A DNA stretch of 64,000 nt from contig CM042565.1 in assembly GCA_023630585.1 (NCBI GenBank), forward strand, positions 7,499,513 to 7,563,512. Reading direction: 5' to 3'. Shown here in pieces: positions 10,651 through 22,377 of the stretch. The position numbers were made by a program, and so were the translations under genes. The notes beneath the pieces were generated by a model. That model did no database searches, had not been told where the DNA came from, and saw only the letters and a program-made list of their open reading frames with translations. The stretch is from Cranoglanis bouderius (lineage: Eukaryota > Chordata > Actinopteri > Siluriformes > Cranoglanididae). How positions within the stretch are numbered: the first letter of the stretch is position 1; every line of letters begins with the position of its first letter.

Positions 10651-12073
10651 TGTTAGACACTACAACAAAAAAAAGACTGCTATATAGGGAGCACCTGTGT
10701 ATCCATAATCTGTAAGCCATCTATCTCCTCATTTCTTGATTCCTTCAAGTGCATTTTTTTTTTTATTTCTGGGTCACAAGAAAGGATTCATTCAAACCTG
10801 CTTATTTACTGTTCATCTTACACAGATGTGTCATATTCAAGGTCACGCAAATATAACAGTGCTTTTTTAGGTTCTGCATTGATTCATACATTCAGTGGAG
10901 CTCCTTCATCAGTCGGAATAAATTACATGCGCTTTTCTATTAACTGGTAGAAAAATAAATGTTTTATTCTATGTTATTTTGATTAGTTGAATAGTGTGGA
11001 TGCAAAAGAATGCAAACTCATTCATTCATCTTCAGTAACCAATTTATCTTCAGTAAGCAATTTATGTAGAGACTATCCAAGTCCACTGGGTGTAAGGTGG
11101 GAATACAGTGTATACAGTGGCTAGTGTATCGCAGGGCACCATGCACACCATTTGCACATTCATTTGCATCTAAAGAGTATTTATCATTTCAAATATGATT
11201 TTGAGTCCATTAATGCATAATTTCATAAAATATATTCAATGTGGGGTACAGATAATATATTGTAATTGTCCAGTTTGCATTTCATTTAAATAAATCCATG
11301 AAGCTCCCAAATCCAAATGTAAATAACAACAGCAAATGCAATTGTTAACACTGGAATTGAATTTTGATTTTGAGCCAGAAATTGCAAACAGTTGACTGCA
11401 AATGTTTGCATACACTTAATGAGAGAGATGAAGCAATGTGTTTCAACCAAAATATTTAGTGTGTGTTAACTTTCACATGTTCTGTGATTATCGTTCTATA
11501 ATTATCGTATTATCGTTCCATAGTAATAAGGGGAAAAATTCAAAATCAGTTCAATCTCCCTTTCTGAATGTGATATAAATATTGTCTAATAAATTATATG
11601 CTTTTGTTAGCCTTTATAACTGCCTCCACCCTTTGTTGTATCCTCTGAGCAGCATTTCAATCCTCTAAGTAATATTTGTTGTCCTCCCCCCACCCCCAAT
11701 TCTTTCTAATATATCTGTTATAACGTGGCTGGATGTCAAACACTAGCAGAGGAAGTGTCATGACAATAATTTGTCTTGTTGCTTTTGGTTATATATAGTT
11801 TTTTCTGTTGTTTATGCCTTATGTTTTGAATTGCTCTTTTGCTGCAGCATTTTTTGTAGAGTAACTGTAAAATAGAGGTAACATTTTCCTTTTTCATCTA
11901 GAAACAATGGCTGGTGCAATTGTTTGCACTAAATTGTATAAGTATGGATAAAACACAGTAGGACTGCTGAATTTCCCACCTCTCTGAATATGTATTTCAT
12001 TTAAAAGCTTAGATTCTTCTATAGTGGTTAATGTGAGCTGACTCAGATATTCTATGCAAAAACAGAATTAGTT
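10651..12073. other. Intergenic stretch, mostly unassigned
   Basis: About 11025-11150 resembles, in reverse orientation, the fish repeat tail seen at 43865 and 52562. The remainder (11150-12073) is AT-rich. It has possible short inverted ends (TGCAAATGTTTGCAT near 11398; TGCAATTGTTTGCAC near 11913) that could mark a degraded mobile element. No gene seen. Confidence 0.4.
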
Positions 12074-12883
12074 TCATCCCATTTTGATATAATCACTCCA
12101 CTGTTTCAGAATGTCTTCTACTGCATTCAGGGTTGAATCATCCTGTTCAGAACAAAGAAAGGGAATGTTATGAACATTTAAGCTTTATTAACCATGTCAC
12201 TGGATTTAATATGCATTATGATATTGTATTTATTTTCTTAGGAGTAGTGATGTAATAGTAATCTAAAACAACATATCTACTAAATGAAGGCACTGCCATT
12301 AACTCTAGTATACTATTCCTCAGATATAGCATACCCAGAACCTATGCATCATAATGACATTTACATTTTTATTAAAATTTCTTATGTATAATTTTCAATT
12401 ATTAAATTAACTTATTACATTTTTATTATAAATGTTTATTTAAATAAACCACATAAGGGCTAGGGTACTGTTTGTTTTTTTGATCTGAAACATGCATTAA
12501 TTTCATCACCTTGACAAAGCAGACTCTAATGTAATTCTGGAAGAGTGCTCTTTGTTCCAAGCTGAAAAATGCAGATACAGGGACAGTGCCCAAACCCTAA
12601 AAGGAACATATAAAACATCCTGTTAATGTTGCAGCTGCATGTTGCAAGTGTCCCTCTGAAAATGTGTTGTGTGGTTTATTGAAATAAATATATTTTTACC
12701 TTCTCTTTAATAAGCCACTTGAGAAATCTGCTGTCACAGAGTTCATCCTTAGTATTTGGGTCATTTAGGTCAACCTCGACAGGACAGATACATTAAATTT
12801 AATACCAGGAATGGACTAGTTTTGGAGTTAACAAGCCTGAGACTCCACTGAAACCAGGCATGGGTTGCTTACAAATGCATGCA

Positions 12884-15155
12884 CAGTCATGTGGAAAAAA
12901 TAAGTACACCCCATGGAAATTGTTGGCTTTTTTGACATATTTGGACAAGTAAACATTTGATCCTCTTTGAAACAGTGCCTATTAATAAAATAGATACACT
13001 GTATTAAATGACACATAAAATTAACATTTTCTAGTAAGTTTCACAATTTAAATGAGCAAAAAACAGATCAGTCACATGGAAAAAGTAAGTACACCCCTAC
13101 ATTTATCACATCTTCAAATCCATAAAATCAGGTGTTCAAGATTGGGTGCCAGTGATTAGAACCTGCTTAGGGAGAGCAGGTGGAACCTGTCTTTATTAAA
13201 CCTCTCATATCTAGTGTCTGGTGTTCCCTTTGTTATTGAGGTGTGTAGTGTCATCATGCCAAGATCTAAAGAGTTCTATAAGGCCTTCAGAAAAAAGGTT
13301 GTGGATGAGTCTGGCAAGGGATTTAAAAAGATCTCCAAATTATCTGAAATACATCATTCCACTGTAAGGAATATAATCTTCAAATGGCGCAGATTTCGAC
13401 TGCCAATTTGTCCAGGACTGGCTGTCCCAGCAAATTCGGCCCCAGAGCAGACTGTCTGATGCAAAAAGACTCCAAAAGCCCCAAAATTTCATCACAGGAT
13501 CTGCTAGTATGTCATGCAGCTGTTGGTGTCAAAGTGCATGTCATGAAGGGAGGGTCACAGAGGCGGATGCAAATGCAGGACTTCTTTATTTAACGCAGAC
13601 ACAGGGAAGTAGGCTCAGGGAAACAGGCACAAGGAAACAGGCTCAAGGAAAAAAAACACTGGGGAAATACACTAGGACCCGGAATATACAGAAAACTAGG
13701 AAAAACTAGAAAGATAAATGAAAACCATGTACTAAATAATGAAAACACAGTGCAAAATGGAAGAAACAACAATAACAAACAAACCAAACGCAAACATAAC
13801 CTGACTTGACGTAATGCTCTAGCAACAGGAAAAAACACAAAGAACTTAAATAGAGCACTAATCAATCAAGACAAATGAAAAACACATGGGAATGATTAGA
13901 CAGGAGTAACCGGGGGGGGGCCAGGGGGGACGTCGCGCCTCCCCCCTGCTCAGCTGAGGACGTCACGCCGCCCCCCTGCTCGGCTGAGGACGTCAGGCCT
14001 CCCCGTTGCTCGGCTGAGGACGTCGCGCCACCTCCCTGTTTGTAGTCGTTGCTCTCCCCTCTGGCCTCGCCATGGTCATTGCTCCCCCCTCTGGCCTCAC
14101 CGTGGTCATTGCTCTCCCCTCTGGCCTCGCCATCGTCATCGCTCCTCCCTCATTCCTCGGTTGCTGCTTCGGGTCCCCCGGACTTGTGGCGCTTCAGAAG
14201 CCGCGCCTTAAGGGGGGGCTCTGTCATGGCCCCCCAGGGGTTATTCACCCATGGACCACTAGAGGGCAACCTTGTCCCCCATGTAGAACTTCTTCTGTTG
14301 ACCTGCATGTGAGGGGTGCCAGGAAAAAGCATTTGCAAGACTACAGTTTGCTAATGAGCATATAGGCAAAGACCAGGCCTTTTGGAATAATGTGCTCTGG
14401 ACAGACGAATCAAAGATAGAATTGTTTGGCCACAGTAACAGCAGACATGTTTGGCGGAGACCAAAGACAGCTTTTCAGGAGAAGCACCTCATACCAACTG
14501 TGAAGTAAGGTGGTGGAAATGTTATGGTTTGGGGTTGCTTTGCTGCCTCAAGTACTGGACAGCTTGCATTCATTGATTCAACTATGAATTCTGCATCATA
14601 TCAAAGAGTGCTTGAAGATAATGTGAGGCCATCTCACATTATCTTCATCAACTTGAAGTTGAACCAAAAGAACTTTTCAATGGGATAATGATCCTAAGAA
14701 CACTAGCAAATCTAGGAATGGCTCACAAAGAAGAAATGGAGGGTTATGGAATGGCCTAGTCAAATTGCCTAGGGGGGATTTGAAACAGGCAGTGCATGCA
14801 AGAAAACCCTCAAACATCTTGCAACTAAAAGAATGTTGCATGGAAGAGTGGTCAAAAATTCCAGCAAGCCTGGTGGCCAATTATGCAAAACACCTACAAT
14901 AAGTTATTGCTGCTAAAGGAGACAATACTAGCTTCTGAGGCCAAGGGTGTGCTTACTTTTTCCACAGAAGAATATCACATTTATTGCTATTTCTGTTGAA
15001 TAAATGATTGAAAAAGCTCATTTTCTTGCAGTTTTGTTCAAGTATATCAACTTCATTAATAGGCACTGTTTCAAAGATGGTCAAATGTTTGCTTGTCCAA
15101 ATATGTCAAAAAAGCCAACAATTTCCATGGGGTATACTTATTTTTTCACATGACC
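12884..15155 (+). mobile_element. Tc1 element, transposase degraded, with GC-rich insertion
   Basis: Ends are CAGTCATGTGGAAAAAATAA at 12884 and TTTTTTCACATGAC at about 15141-15155. Plus-strand transposase remnants run from 13258 (MPRSKEFYKAFRKKVVDESG, HTH region) through 14380-14900 (catalytic region with frameshifts and stops). A foreign GC-rich block interrupts it at about 13540-14315. A 3' fragment of the same family is at 21255-21880. Confidence 0.8.
13540..14315. mobile_element. GC-rich insertion with two 30-bp tandem arrays, probably LTR-derived
   Basis: Inserted between two adjacent codons of the Tc1 remnant: the host reads GTCAAAGTGCATG and resumes at TGAGGGGTGCC. The block starts near TGTCATGAAGGG and contains a second TGTCATGG near 14223. 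It holds an array of about four 30-bp units with GCTGAGGACGTC at 13925-14035. A second array of about four 30-bp units with CCTCTGGCCTC follows at 14045-14150. No retroviral protein motif is present. The internal minisatellites and repeated TGTCATG ends resemble the organisation of the 8909 element, so a degenerate TRIM is likely but not proven. Confidence 0.5.
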
Positions 15156-15799
15156 ATATCTGCATATACTGCTGTCCAGCTGACCATGCGTTATTCTAAT
15201 AGCTTTAGCTATTAGAAAAGTGTACCAGAATAGCCAGTTCTTGGAATTGTGGTAAAACCTTGTATTATAATCTTGAACATGTTCAGGATTATGTCCAGAC
15301 ATCTTGTCTTTTCTACTAGTATTATTATTACTACTGACATACAGTTTGATATGATACTCACTCATGTTGGAGATGTCCATCATCATAAAGTATCCACCCT
15401 CAGGCATGATGGGTTGCAGTCCTACACTACTCATACAGTTGGCTAGCCTTTGGCATTTGGCTTGGAGCTGCTTTGGTAACTGTCTAAAGTAGCTTTCTTC
15501 TGTGCCAAACATGTTGTATTCTCTCTGGAAACACACTGCCACAGCCTCCTACACAAACAAATAGTTCATAATCATGTACTCATATAGTATACTGCAATGT
15601 CATAATCTAATATGTGGCACTAGCTAAAGAAGAATAAATGATAAAATTGCTGACATACACTAAGTTGCACTGTACCACTTAAATTTTGGCATTTGTTAGA
15701 TTGTACTATTTTGTATAATCATGTTATACTTAATTGATTTAATGCATATACATCCAACTCCAGAATTATTGGTACCCTGTACAAAAATAAACAAAAAAT

Positions 15800-16690
15800 A
15801 TAGCTGCAAGCAGCAATGGCAGATTCCTCCTCAAGATTGCGGAATATTTCAAAATTGACATGGTCAAGAAATGTATCCCACAGATACAACATTTCAACGC
15901 ATTTGGAACAATGGCAGATTTTAAATTCATTTTTGTAGTTTTCCACAAATGATCATTCCAACACAAACAGCACCATCTAGTGGATGATAAAGATATTGTT
16001 AAACATAATATAACAGATATTATCAAAATTATTCCTTTTAATGTCAATGTTTTTGGAGATATGAGGTTGCCATCACACATGGTAACATACTGTAGTGTCC
16101 TCTTTGTATGTGGCACAGAACAAGTCCATAGGCTAATGTTCCATTGATTTATGGACACAATAAATATGTGCAACAGTTGTCAATTCACCAATATGTAAAT
16201 AGTTTGGCCAATTTTTTTTTATTCCTTATTGCTTATCACCCTATAGGAAGAAATGTATCCCACACATATGTACCACAGTTCAAGTCAATTGAACCTACAG
16301 TTCATGAGGAAAAGATTTTTGTAGTTTTGGACAAATTTTTAATGTACTGGAAAATCTTTCATGGCGGATTTTATGGGTCCCAATGGCTTTTTGGTTCTCC
16401 ATGAGAAATAGGGCATGTATACCAATTTTCAGACATTTTGGACTTATGGGGTGAAGGAAAAATCACATAGATTTTGGGCGTGGCCTGTAGCACTGCCTAA
16501 GGGCTCATGTGGGCCATTTGTGGTGTGGGAGTTACTCGTGGCCTGTAGTATCAATGTGCCAAATTTCAAAACGTCTTATGATTCAGATCTTGAATTATTA
16601 GGCACTTTAGGGAGATAAGGAGAATAATAATAATAAGAAGAATACTAACAATAACAATAGGTTTCCTCCTGATGGAGGAATCCTAATTAA
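15800..16690. repeat. Dispersed fish repeat of unassigned class
   Basis: Begins near AGCTGCAAGCAGCAATGG and ends near GATGGAGGAATCCTAATTAA after an AT-rich AATAATAATAAGAAGAAT tract. The style (GGGCGTGGCCTGTAGCACTG, GAGATAAGGAGAATAATAAT) is that of a high-copy fish repeat. I cannot place it in a class, and no coding sequence is seen. Confidence 0.45.
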
Positions 16691-18469
16691 TCAAGGAGAT
16701 ACTGTATTATTTTAACAACATATTTTCCAAGCAAATGTTTTTTTCAAAACTAGTGGAAATTTCCCTATAGAACAAAAAGTATCTTTTAAATTATGTGCAT
16801 CTCTAGCACTGAGCTTCTTCCTGTAATGACAAAGTTGGAGAAAACTTGTAGAGTGCAGAACTTCACCGCAGAACATTGTCCTTAAAATTATCTGCATCTG
16901 TAACAAAGAAAGTTTTTTTTATTATTTATTTAAATGACTTCAAAACACAAGACTGATAGAGAGACAGGAGGTGAGCATAAACATAATCAGTGTCAATGGT
17001 CTCATGGAAGATTTTCACATTAAACAAGCAACCAACTGACCAAGGACTACACAGAGCACTGACAACGGCAGTTTAAAACTGCTGGGATTTGGAGTTTGTT
17101 ACAACATCTCCATGCTTAATATTTTGGGAAGCCTCCCATGGAAAGAAAAACAGCACTGAGTGTCTTCCAATAATGTCTAACAATGTTGGAGAACACTTTA
17201 TATTCCTATGTTTTGTGCATGTGCACTGCCCTTTTTAATCCCAACCACATGTTTCCAGTAGTGTTCAAATTCTGAGACTGAAATGGCAATTGCTAAATAC
17301 TGATTTTGTGTCAATGTAGATGCATATTTTGGGGACATTGTCAAGTGAAAGTTCCATTTTCACTTTCAGTTTCACTTTATGGCCAAATCCTAACCTCCCA
17401 AATTCACAATGACATTACTCTTCACGAGAGCCCCTGGACCACTGGCCATAACACACACCCAAGTCAGCCTTAAATCAAACCCTTTTTACAGAGGATATCA
17501 GGTTATTTCCTAGTATTTTGACCCCATTTTTGCCAAGCATTCTGATGGTGTGCATGCCCAAAATGTTTAATTTGTGAACAACTGTGAACCTTTGACCAGA
17601 TTTTCTCCCTAGCTATGTGACTGAACAATCTGCTAGAAGAATAGCACCCATAGGCAGTCCAAGAACTCAGCAGCCATTGCCCCCAAGCCTGTGGCGATTG
17701 GCAAGAAACACTTAACACCTCTTGGAACAGAGTTAACAGAGTCAGGGGTGGTTTTAGGCAGGGTCGTGCCTCCACTCACCAAAAGCCTATAAGGTCTAGT
17801 CTTGGTGAGTGAATCCTTAGCAAAACAAATTAGCTAGTTGTCTCAGATATCTGTTTGTCAATATTAGAAATTCTACCAGCTTTACAAGCATAGAATATTT
17901 TACGCTTATTTATCAGCATATTGGTCTGAGATCTTTGTTTGTCTTACTCTTTGCCAAGCCTGGTGGACCATGTTTATTACATGTGTCACTGTTACTGTGG
18001 CAGCGGGGATAAAGAGGAGGCGGGTTGAACCAGGAGGTAACGTGTGATGATTCTCACCTGTCTGTGATCACAGTGAGTTTACTTATGTGTGCTTTGTTTG
18101 TCCTCCCAGGAGAACGCCATGAACGAGAAAGCAAGAGCTAAGCTGAGCTGAACTTTTTGTGTTCACAAGAATGGAAGCACTGAAAAGCATGAGCAGAAAA
18201 TTAAAAGGATACTGGAAGCTCCATAAAAAGTTACCTGTCTCATGAGATGAGTCCTTGTTCCCACGTACACAACGCGTTCAGTTACCATTTCATATCATCT
18301 TAGACCACAGAACACTACAGCCAATACCCTTTCTTATTCCTGAACCTGAGTCCAAAGACCCAAGACCTGACATCATCAGGGACATTCACTTAGTCTTTAG
18401 CCTTGGACCTTACCATGCACTTGAGTTCTACAATGTTCTAGATCTCAGTATCTTTGTATTGTATTGTAC
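16691..18469. other. Stretch with no recognised gene
   Basis: Between the pseudoexons and the working kyat1 3' end. I looked here for duplicated copies of kyat1 exons 1-9 and found none. About 17990-18255 (GGCAGCGGGGATAAAGAGG onward) has the feel of a solo LTR, but I could not define its ends. Confidence 0.4.
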
Positions 18470-18999
18470 AGTAGCTTTTTTCTTGAAACCCTTCCAAACA
18501 ACTTGTGGTGATGTAGGTGACTTCGGATTGTTTGGAGACTTTCTGACCCCAAGATGCAACTAACTTCTGCAATTCTCCAGCTGTGAATACTTCTCAGTGT
18601 GTTGAGACAATATAGACACGCGTCCAATTCCAGGTTGATTCATAACATTTCCAGTTGAGTGGAACTTCTTAATTATTGCCCTGATGGTGGAAATGGGCAT
18701 TTTCAATGCTTGTGCTATTTTCTTATAGCCACTTCCTATTTTGTGAAGCTCAACAACCTTTTGCCACACATCACAGCTATATTCCTTGGTCTAACCCATT
18801 GTTATGAATGACTAAAGGAATTTGGCCTATGTGTTACCTCATATTTATACCCCTGTGAAACAGGAAGTCATGGTTGAACAATTTCCTGTTCCTAGTTACC
18901 CAGGTGTACTAAAAAAATTTAAATATCAATGGGAATATACTTCAAATATATTATTCTCATATGAATTCATGGGGTGCCAATAACTGGGTTGCACACCTA

Positions 19000-20572
19000 C
19001 AGTATCTCACAAAAGTGAGTACACCCCTCACATTTTTGTAAATATTTTATTATATCTTTTCATGGGACAACACTGAAGAAATGACACTTTGCAACAATGT
19101 AAAGTAGTGAGTGTACAGCTTGTATAACAGTGTAAATTTGGTGTCCCCTCAAAATAACGCAACACACAGCCATTAATGTCTAAACCGCTGGCAACAAAAG
19201 TGAGTACACCCCTAAGTGAAAATGTCCAAATTGGGCCCAATTAGCCATTTTCCCTCCCCGGTGTCATGTGACTCGTTAGCGTTACAAGGTCTCAGGTGAG
19301 AATGGGGAGCAGGTGTGTTAAGTTTGGTGTTATTGCTCTCACATTCTCTTATACTGGTCACTGGAAGTTCAACATGGCACCTCATGGCAAAGAACTCTCT
19401 GAGGATCTGAAAAAAAGAATTGTTGCTCTACATAAAGATGGCCTAGGCTATAAGAAGATTGCCAACACCCTGAAACTGAGATGCAGCACGGTGGCCAAGA
19501 CCATACAGCGGTTTAACAGGACAGGTTCCACTCAGAACAGGCCTCGCCATGGTCGACCAAAGAAGTTGAGTGCACGTGCTCAGCATCATATCCAGAGGTT
19601 GGCTTTGCAGAATAGACGTATGAGTGCTACCAGCATTGCTGCAGAGGTTGAAGGGGTGGGGGTTCAGCCTGTCAGTGCTCAGACCATACGCCACACACTG
19701 CATCAAACTGGTCTGCATGGCTGTCGTCCCAGAAGGAAGCCTCTTCTAAAGATGATGCACAAGAAAGCCCGCAAACAGTTTGCTGAAGACAAGCAGACTA
19801 AGGACGTGGATTACTGGAACCATGTCCTGTGGTCTGATGAGACCAAGATAAACTTACTTGGTTCAGATGGTGTCAAGCTTGTGTGGCAGCAACCAGGTGA
19901 GGAGTACAAAGACAAGTGTGTCTTGCCTACAGTCAAGCATGGTGGTGGGAGTGTCATGGTCTGGGGCTGCATGAGTGCTGCCGGCACTGGGGAGCTACAG
20001 TTCATTGAGGGAACCATGAATGCCAGCATGTACTGTGACATACTGAAGCAGAGCATGATCCCCTCCCTTCGGAAACCGGGCCGCAGGGCAGTATTCCAAC
20101 ATGATAGCGACCCCAAACACACCTCCAAGACAACCACTGCCTTGCTAAAGAAGCTGAGGGTAAAGGTGATGGACTGGCCAAGCACGTCTCCATGCCTAAA
20201 CCCTATTGAGCATCTGTGGGGGAGCGCAAGGTCTCTAACATCCACCAGATCTGTGATGTCGTCATGGAGGAGTGGAAGAGGACTCCAGTGGCAACCTGTG
20301 AAGCTCTGGTGAACTCCATGCCCAACAGGGTTAAGGCAGTGCTGGAAAATAACGGTGGCCACACAAAATATTGACACTTTGGGCCCAATTTGGACATTTT
20401 CACTTAGGGGTGTACTCACTTTTGTTGCCAGCGGTTTAGACATTAATGGCTGTGTGTCAAGTTATTTTGAGGGGACAGCAAATTTACACTGTTATATAAG
20501 CTGTACAGTCATTACTTTACATTGTAGCAAAGTGTCATTTCTTCAGTGTTGTCTCATGAAGATATAATAAAA
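19000..20572 (+). mobile_element. Tc1 element nested in another Tc1
   Basis: Starts CAGTATCTCACAAAAGTGAG directly after TA at 18998. Long inverted arms match: 19000-19240 pairs with about 20375-20572, including CACTTTTGTTGCCAGCGGTT. The outermost 50 bp or so of the right arm is missing. The same family starts again at 63233. Confidence 0.85.
19374..20374 (+). pseudogene. Tc1-like transposase with one C-terminal deletion
   Basis: Reads MAPHGKELSEDLKKRIVALH and then the paired-type HTH, GRPKK hook, and catalytic motifs: LWSDETKIN (Asp), FQHDSDPKHT (Asp), NPIEHLWG (Glu). Just after HLWG, near 20218, a short deletion shifts the frame. The expected tail (ERKVSNIHQICDVVMEEW ... NGGHTKY, stop at 20372-20374) is present in another frame. 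The open frame instead runs to about 20312 with an unrelated tail. All three catalytic residues precede the break. Confidence 0.85.
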
Positions 20573-21254
20573 TATATTTCTATATTTAACAAAGATTTTT
20601 TTTTGATAAACCTGTGTTGTGTTTTTGTTTGATATCTATGAGAGCTGAGAATTTTTTTGAACAAAAGATCAAAAGGTTAAACAATAAAGACAATTTTTCA
20701 CAGCCTTCTTTGCTCATATTTGCCAAGGGTGCCAATATTAGTGGAGGGCACTGTAGTCATATTATGTATTGCAGTGCAATACCTTAAATATACACTATAT
20801 ACACAAATCAACTGCTAGTGGACATGAAAGAGACAAACTACTAAGCAGAAAGAATAGTTTATTTCTTCATAAGATTGTATGCTTATTTTTCAATAAATAT
20901 AACAACAGTATTTAGGATTTGAAAACTAAAATGAAGTATTATATTAGAACACTAATGTAAACATCATTTAGAAGATACAGACAGTCGAGGTACTTTTTTT
21001 TCAAATATTAAAAAATGCTCTAGTGTGCTCTTTGACTTTGAATACAAGCTTCTTTACTTTTACTTTGGTATTTTGCTAGTCAGCCCTCAACGCAATGTCA
21101 TTGTACACACAAATTCAAAGTGTCTGACAGTCTCAATGAGTCGATGGCGCTTGCACGCTTTTGAACTCAGAATAAACCAGCAAATGATCCATCCTGAAAT
21201 GATGGCTACCACATGGTGGTGGCAGTGGTAGCTCAGTGGCCTACTGATCATGAG

Positions 21255-21880
21255 GAAGGCCCACAGTGGAACCCTCAACTTTGAAAAAAGTTGAAGCTGA
21301 ACTGAAAGTAGACCTTTCAACAGAATAATGATACTAAGCACTCTAGCAAATCCATGAAGGAATGGCTCAGAAAGAAGAAATGAAGGGTTATGGAGTGGCC
21401 TAGTCAAAGCCCGGATTTGAATCCCATTGAAATGTTGTGGGGGGATCTGAAATGGGCAGTACATGCAAGAAAACCCTCAAACATCTTGCAACTGAAAGAA
21501 TATTGCATGGAAGAGTCAAAAATTCCAGCAAGCCGAGGTCAGAGATTAGTGGACAATTATGTAAAACGCGTACAAGAAGTCCAAGTTAGCAGAAATAGTT
21601 TTGTTAAGGGTTTGAGGGTTTTCTTGCATGTACTGCCCGTTTCAAATCAGAAGCTCATATACCAGCTTCTGAGGCCAGGGGTGTACTTTTTTCCACAGAA
21701 GAATATCACATCTATTGATATTTCTATTGAATAAATGATTGAAAAAGCTATTTTTCCTTGTGGTTTTGTTCAAGTATATGAACTTTATAGAAAGGCACTG
21801 TTTCAAAGAGGATCAACTGTTTGCTTGTCAAAAATGCCAACAATTTCCATGGGGTGTGCTTATTTTTTTTCACACGACTG
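21255..21880 (+). mobile_element. 3' fragment of a Tc1 element
   Basis: Encodes MEWPSQSPDLNPIEMLWGDL (catalytic Glu region) and the transposase C-terminus, and ends TTTTTTTTCACACGACTG before TA at 21881. Closest in the window to the element at 12884-15155. The 5' half is absent; a tRNA-SINE-like scrap (GGTAGCTCAGTGG) lies just upstream at about 21226. Confidence 0.75.
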
Positions 21881-22377
21881 TATGTAAATGAAATGACAAG
21901 CTTATTTATGAACAAGATACTGCACATGCACACACAAGAGTGGCTGACCCATTATGCACATGTACAGACTACAGTGTGTGGAATCATTTATTTTGTCAAA
22001 AACAGCAAGATAATGTGGGTGGAGCACTAGAGTCATATTAAACCTATATTCTCACATAAAAGAGATGATCATTAAATGAAGTTTTTTTCATAATAATTAA
22101 ATTGTATGATTGTAACACCAGCTACAACTGGTAAGTGACTTGTGTTTACTTTTATCCAAATTTGCTGGGTTTTGACAAAGATGGTTGACTGACAGATATA
22201 CAAGTAAAATATATTTACAGACAGAGGAGAAGGAAAAGATGGGCAAACATTTACCTCCATAATTTTAAACAACTGTCTTTAATTGATACACAGTCATAAA
22301 TCAACATTATTCTATACTGGTATATGTCAGCAATTTGATTGGCAAGGCTCATTTCGAACAGAATCATATTATTCCAT

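Larger units (their letters stand above)
12074..15548 (-). pseudogene. Second, decaying copy of kyat1 exons 10-13
   Basis: Four blocks in order match the last four kyat1 exons. 10' = 15362-15548 (187 nt, same length and phase, GTGAGT donor; FGTEESYFRQLPKQLQ, LPEGGYF-type PEGGYF). 11' = 12700-12776 (77 nt versus 80). 12' = 12510-12596 (87 nt; GTVPVSAFF, NYIRVCFVK). 13' = 12074-12142 (terminal, stop TGA; DDSTLNAVEDILKQW). Exons 10', 12' and 13' have open frames and usable splice sites. The 11' acceptor, however, is CG (12777-12778) where the working copy has AG; using the next AG two bases on gives an immediate stop. Exon 11' also lost a codon and reads DELCD for DEPYD. No copies of exons 1-9 were found between 15.6 and 22.3 kb. 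A Tc1 element occupies its first intron. It could be a partial tandem duplication or the remains of a whole duplicate gene. Confidence 0.82.
18470..20755 (-). mobile_element. Tc1 remnant (outer), split by another Tc1
   Basis: The minus-strand transposase N-terminus lies at 18470-18769 (MWQKVVELHKIGSGYKKIAQ, then an HTH and SHLHHHKLFGRV). Its inner terminal repeat runs to GGGTGCCAATAACTG at 18975. The outer end, GGGTGCCAATATTAGTGG then AGGGCACTG, appears only at 20728-20755, on the far side of a plus-oriented Tc1 (19000-20572). The catalytic half is missing. Confidence 0.75.

Noticed and set aside
13925..14150. Regular ~30-bp repeats resembling a CRISPR array
   Set aside because: Direct head-to-tail minisatellite units without unique spacers, inside a mobile element in an animal genome.
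16712..16906. Possible relic of a duplicated kyat1 upstream exon (acceptor-like TTTGTTACAG then an open frame)
   Set aside because: The translated frame (MQIILRTMFCGEV...) matches none of the kyat1 exons 1-9 by eye.
18255..18563. 102-aa plus-strand frame (DIHLVFSLGPYHALEFYN)
   Set aside because: No recognisable domain, no splice context, and its end overlaps the antisense of a Tc1 transposase. Not supported as a gene.
19811..20443. 210-aa minus-strand open frame
   Set aside because: The shadow of the transposase at 19374-20374.
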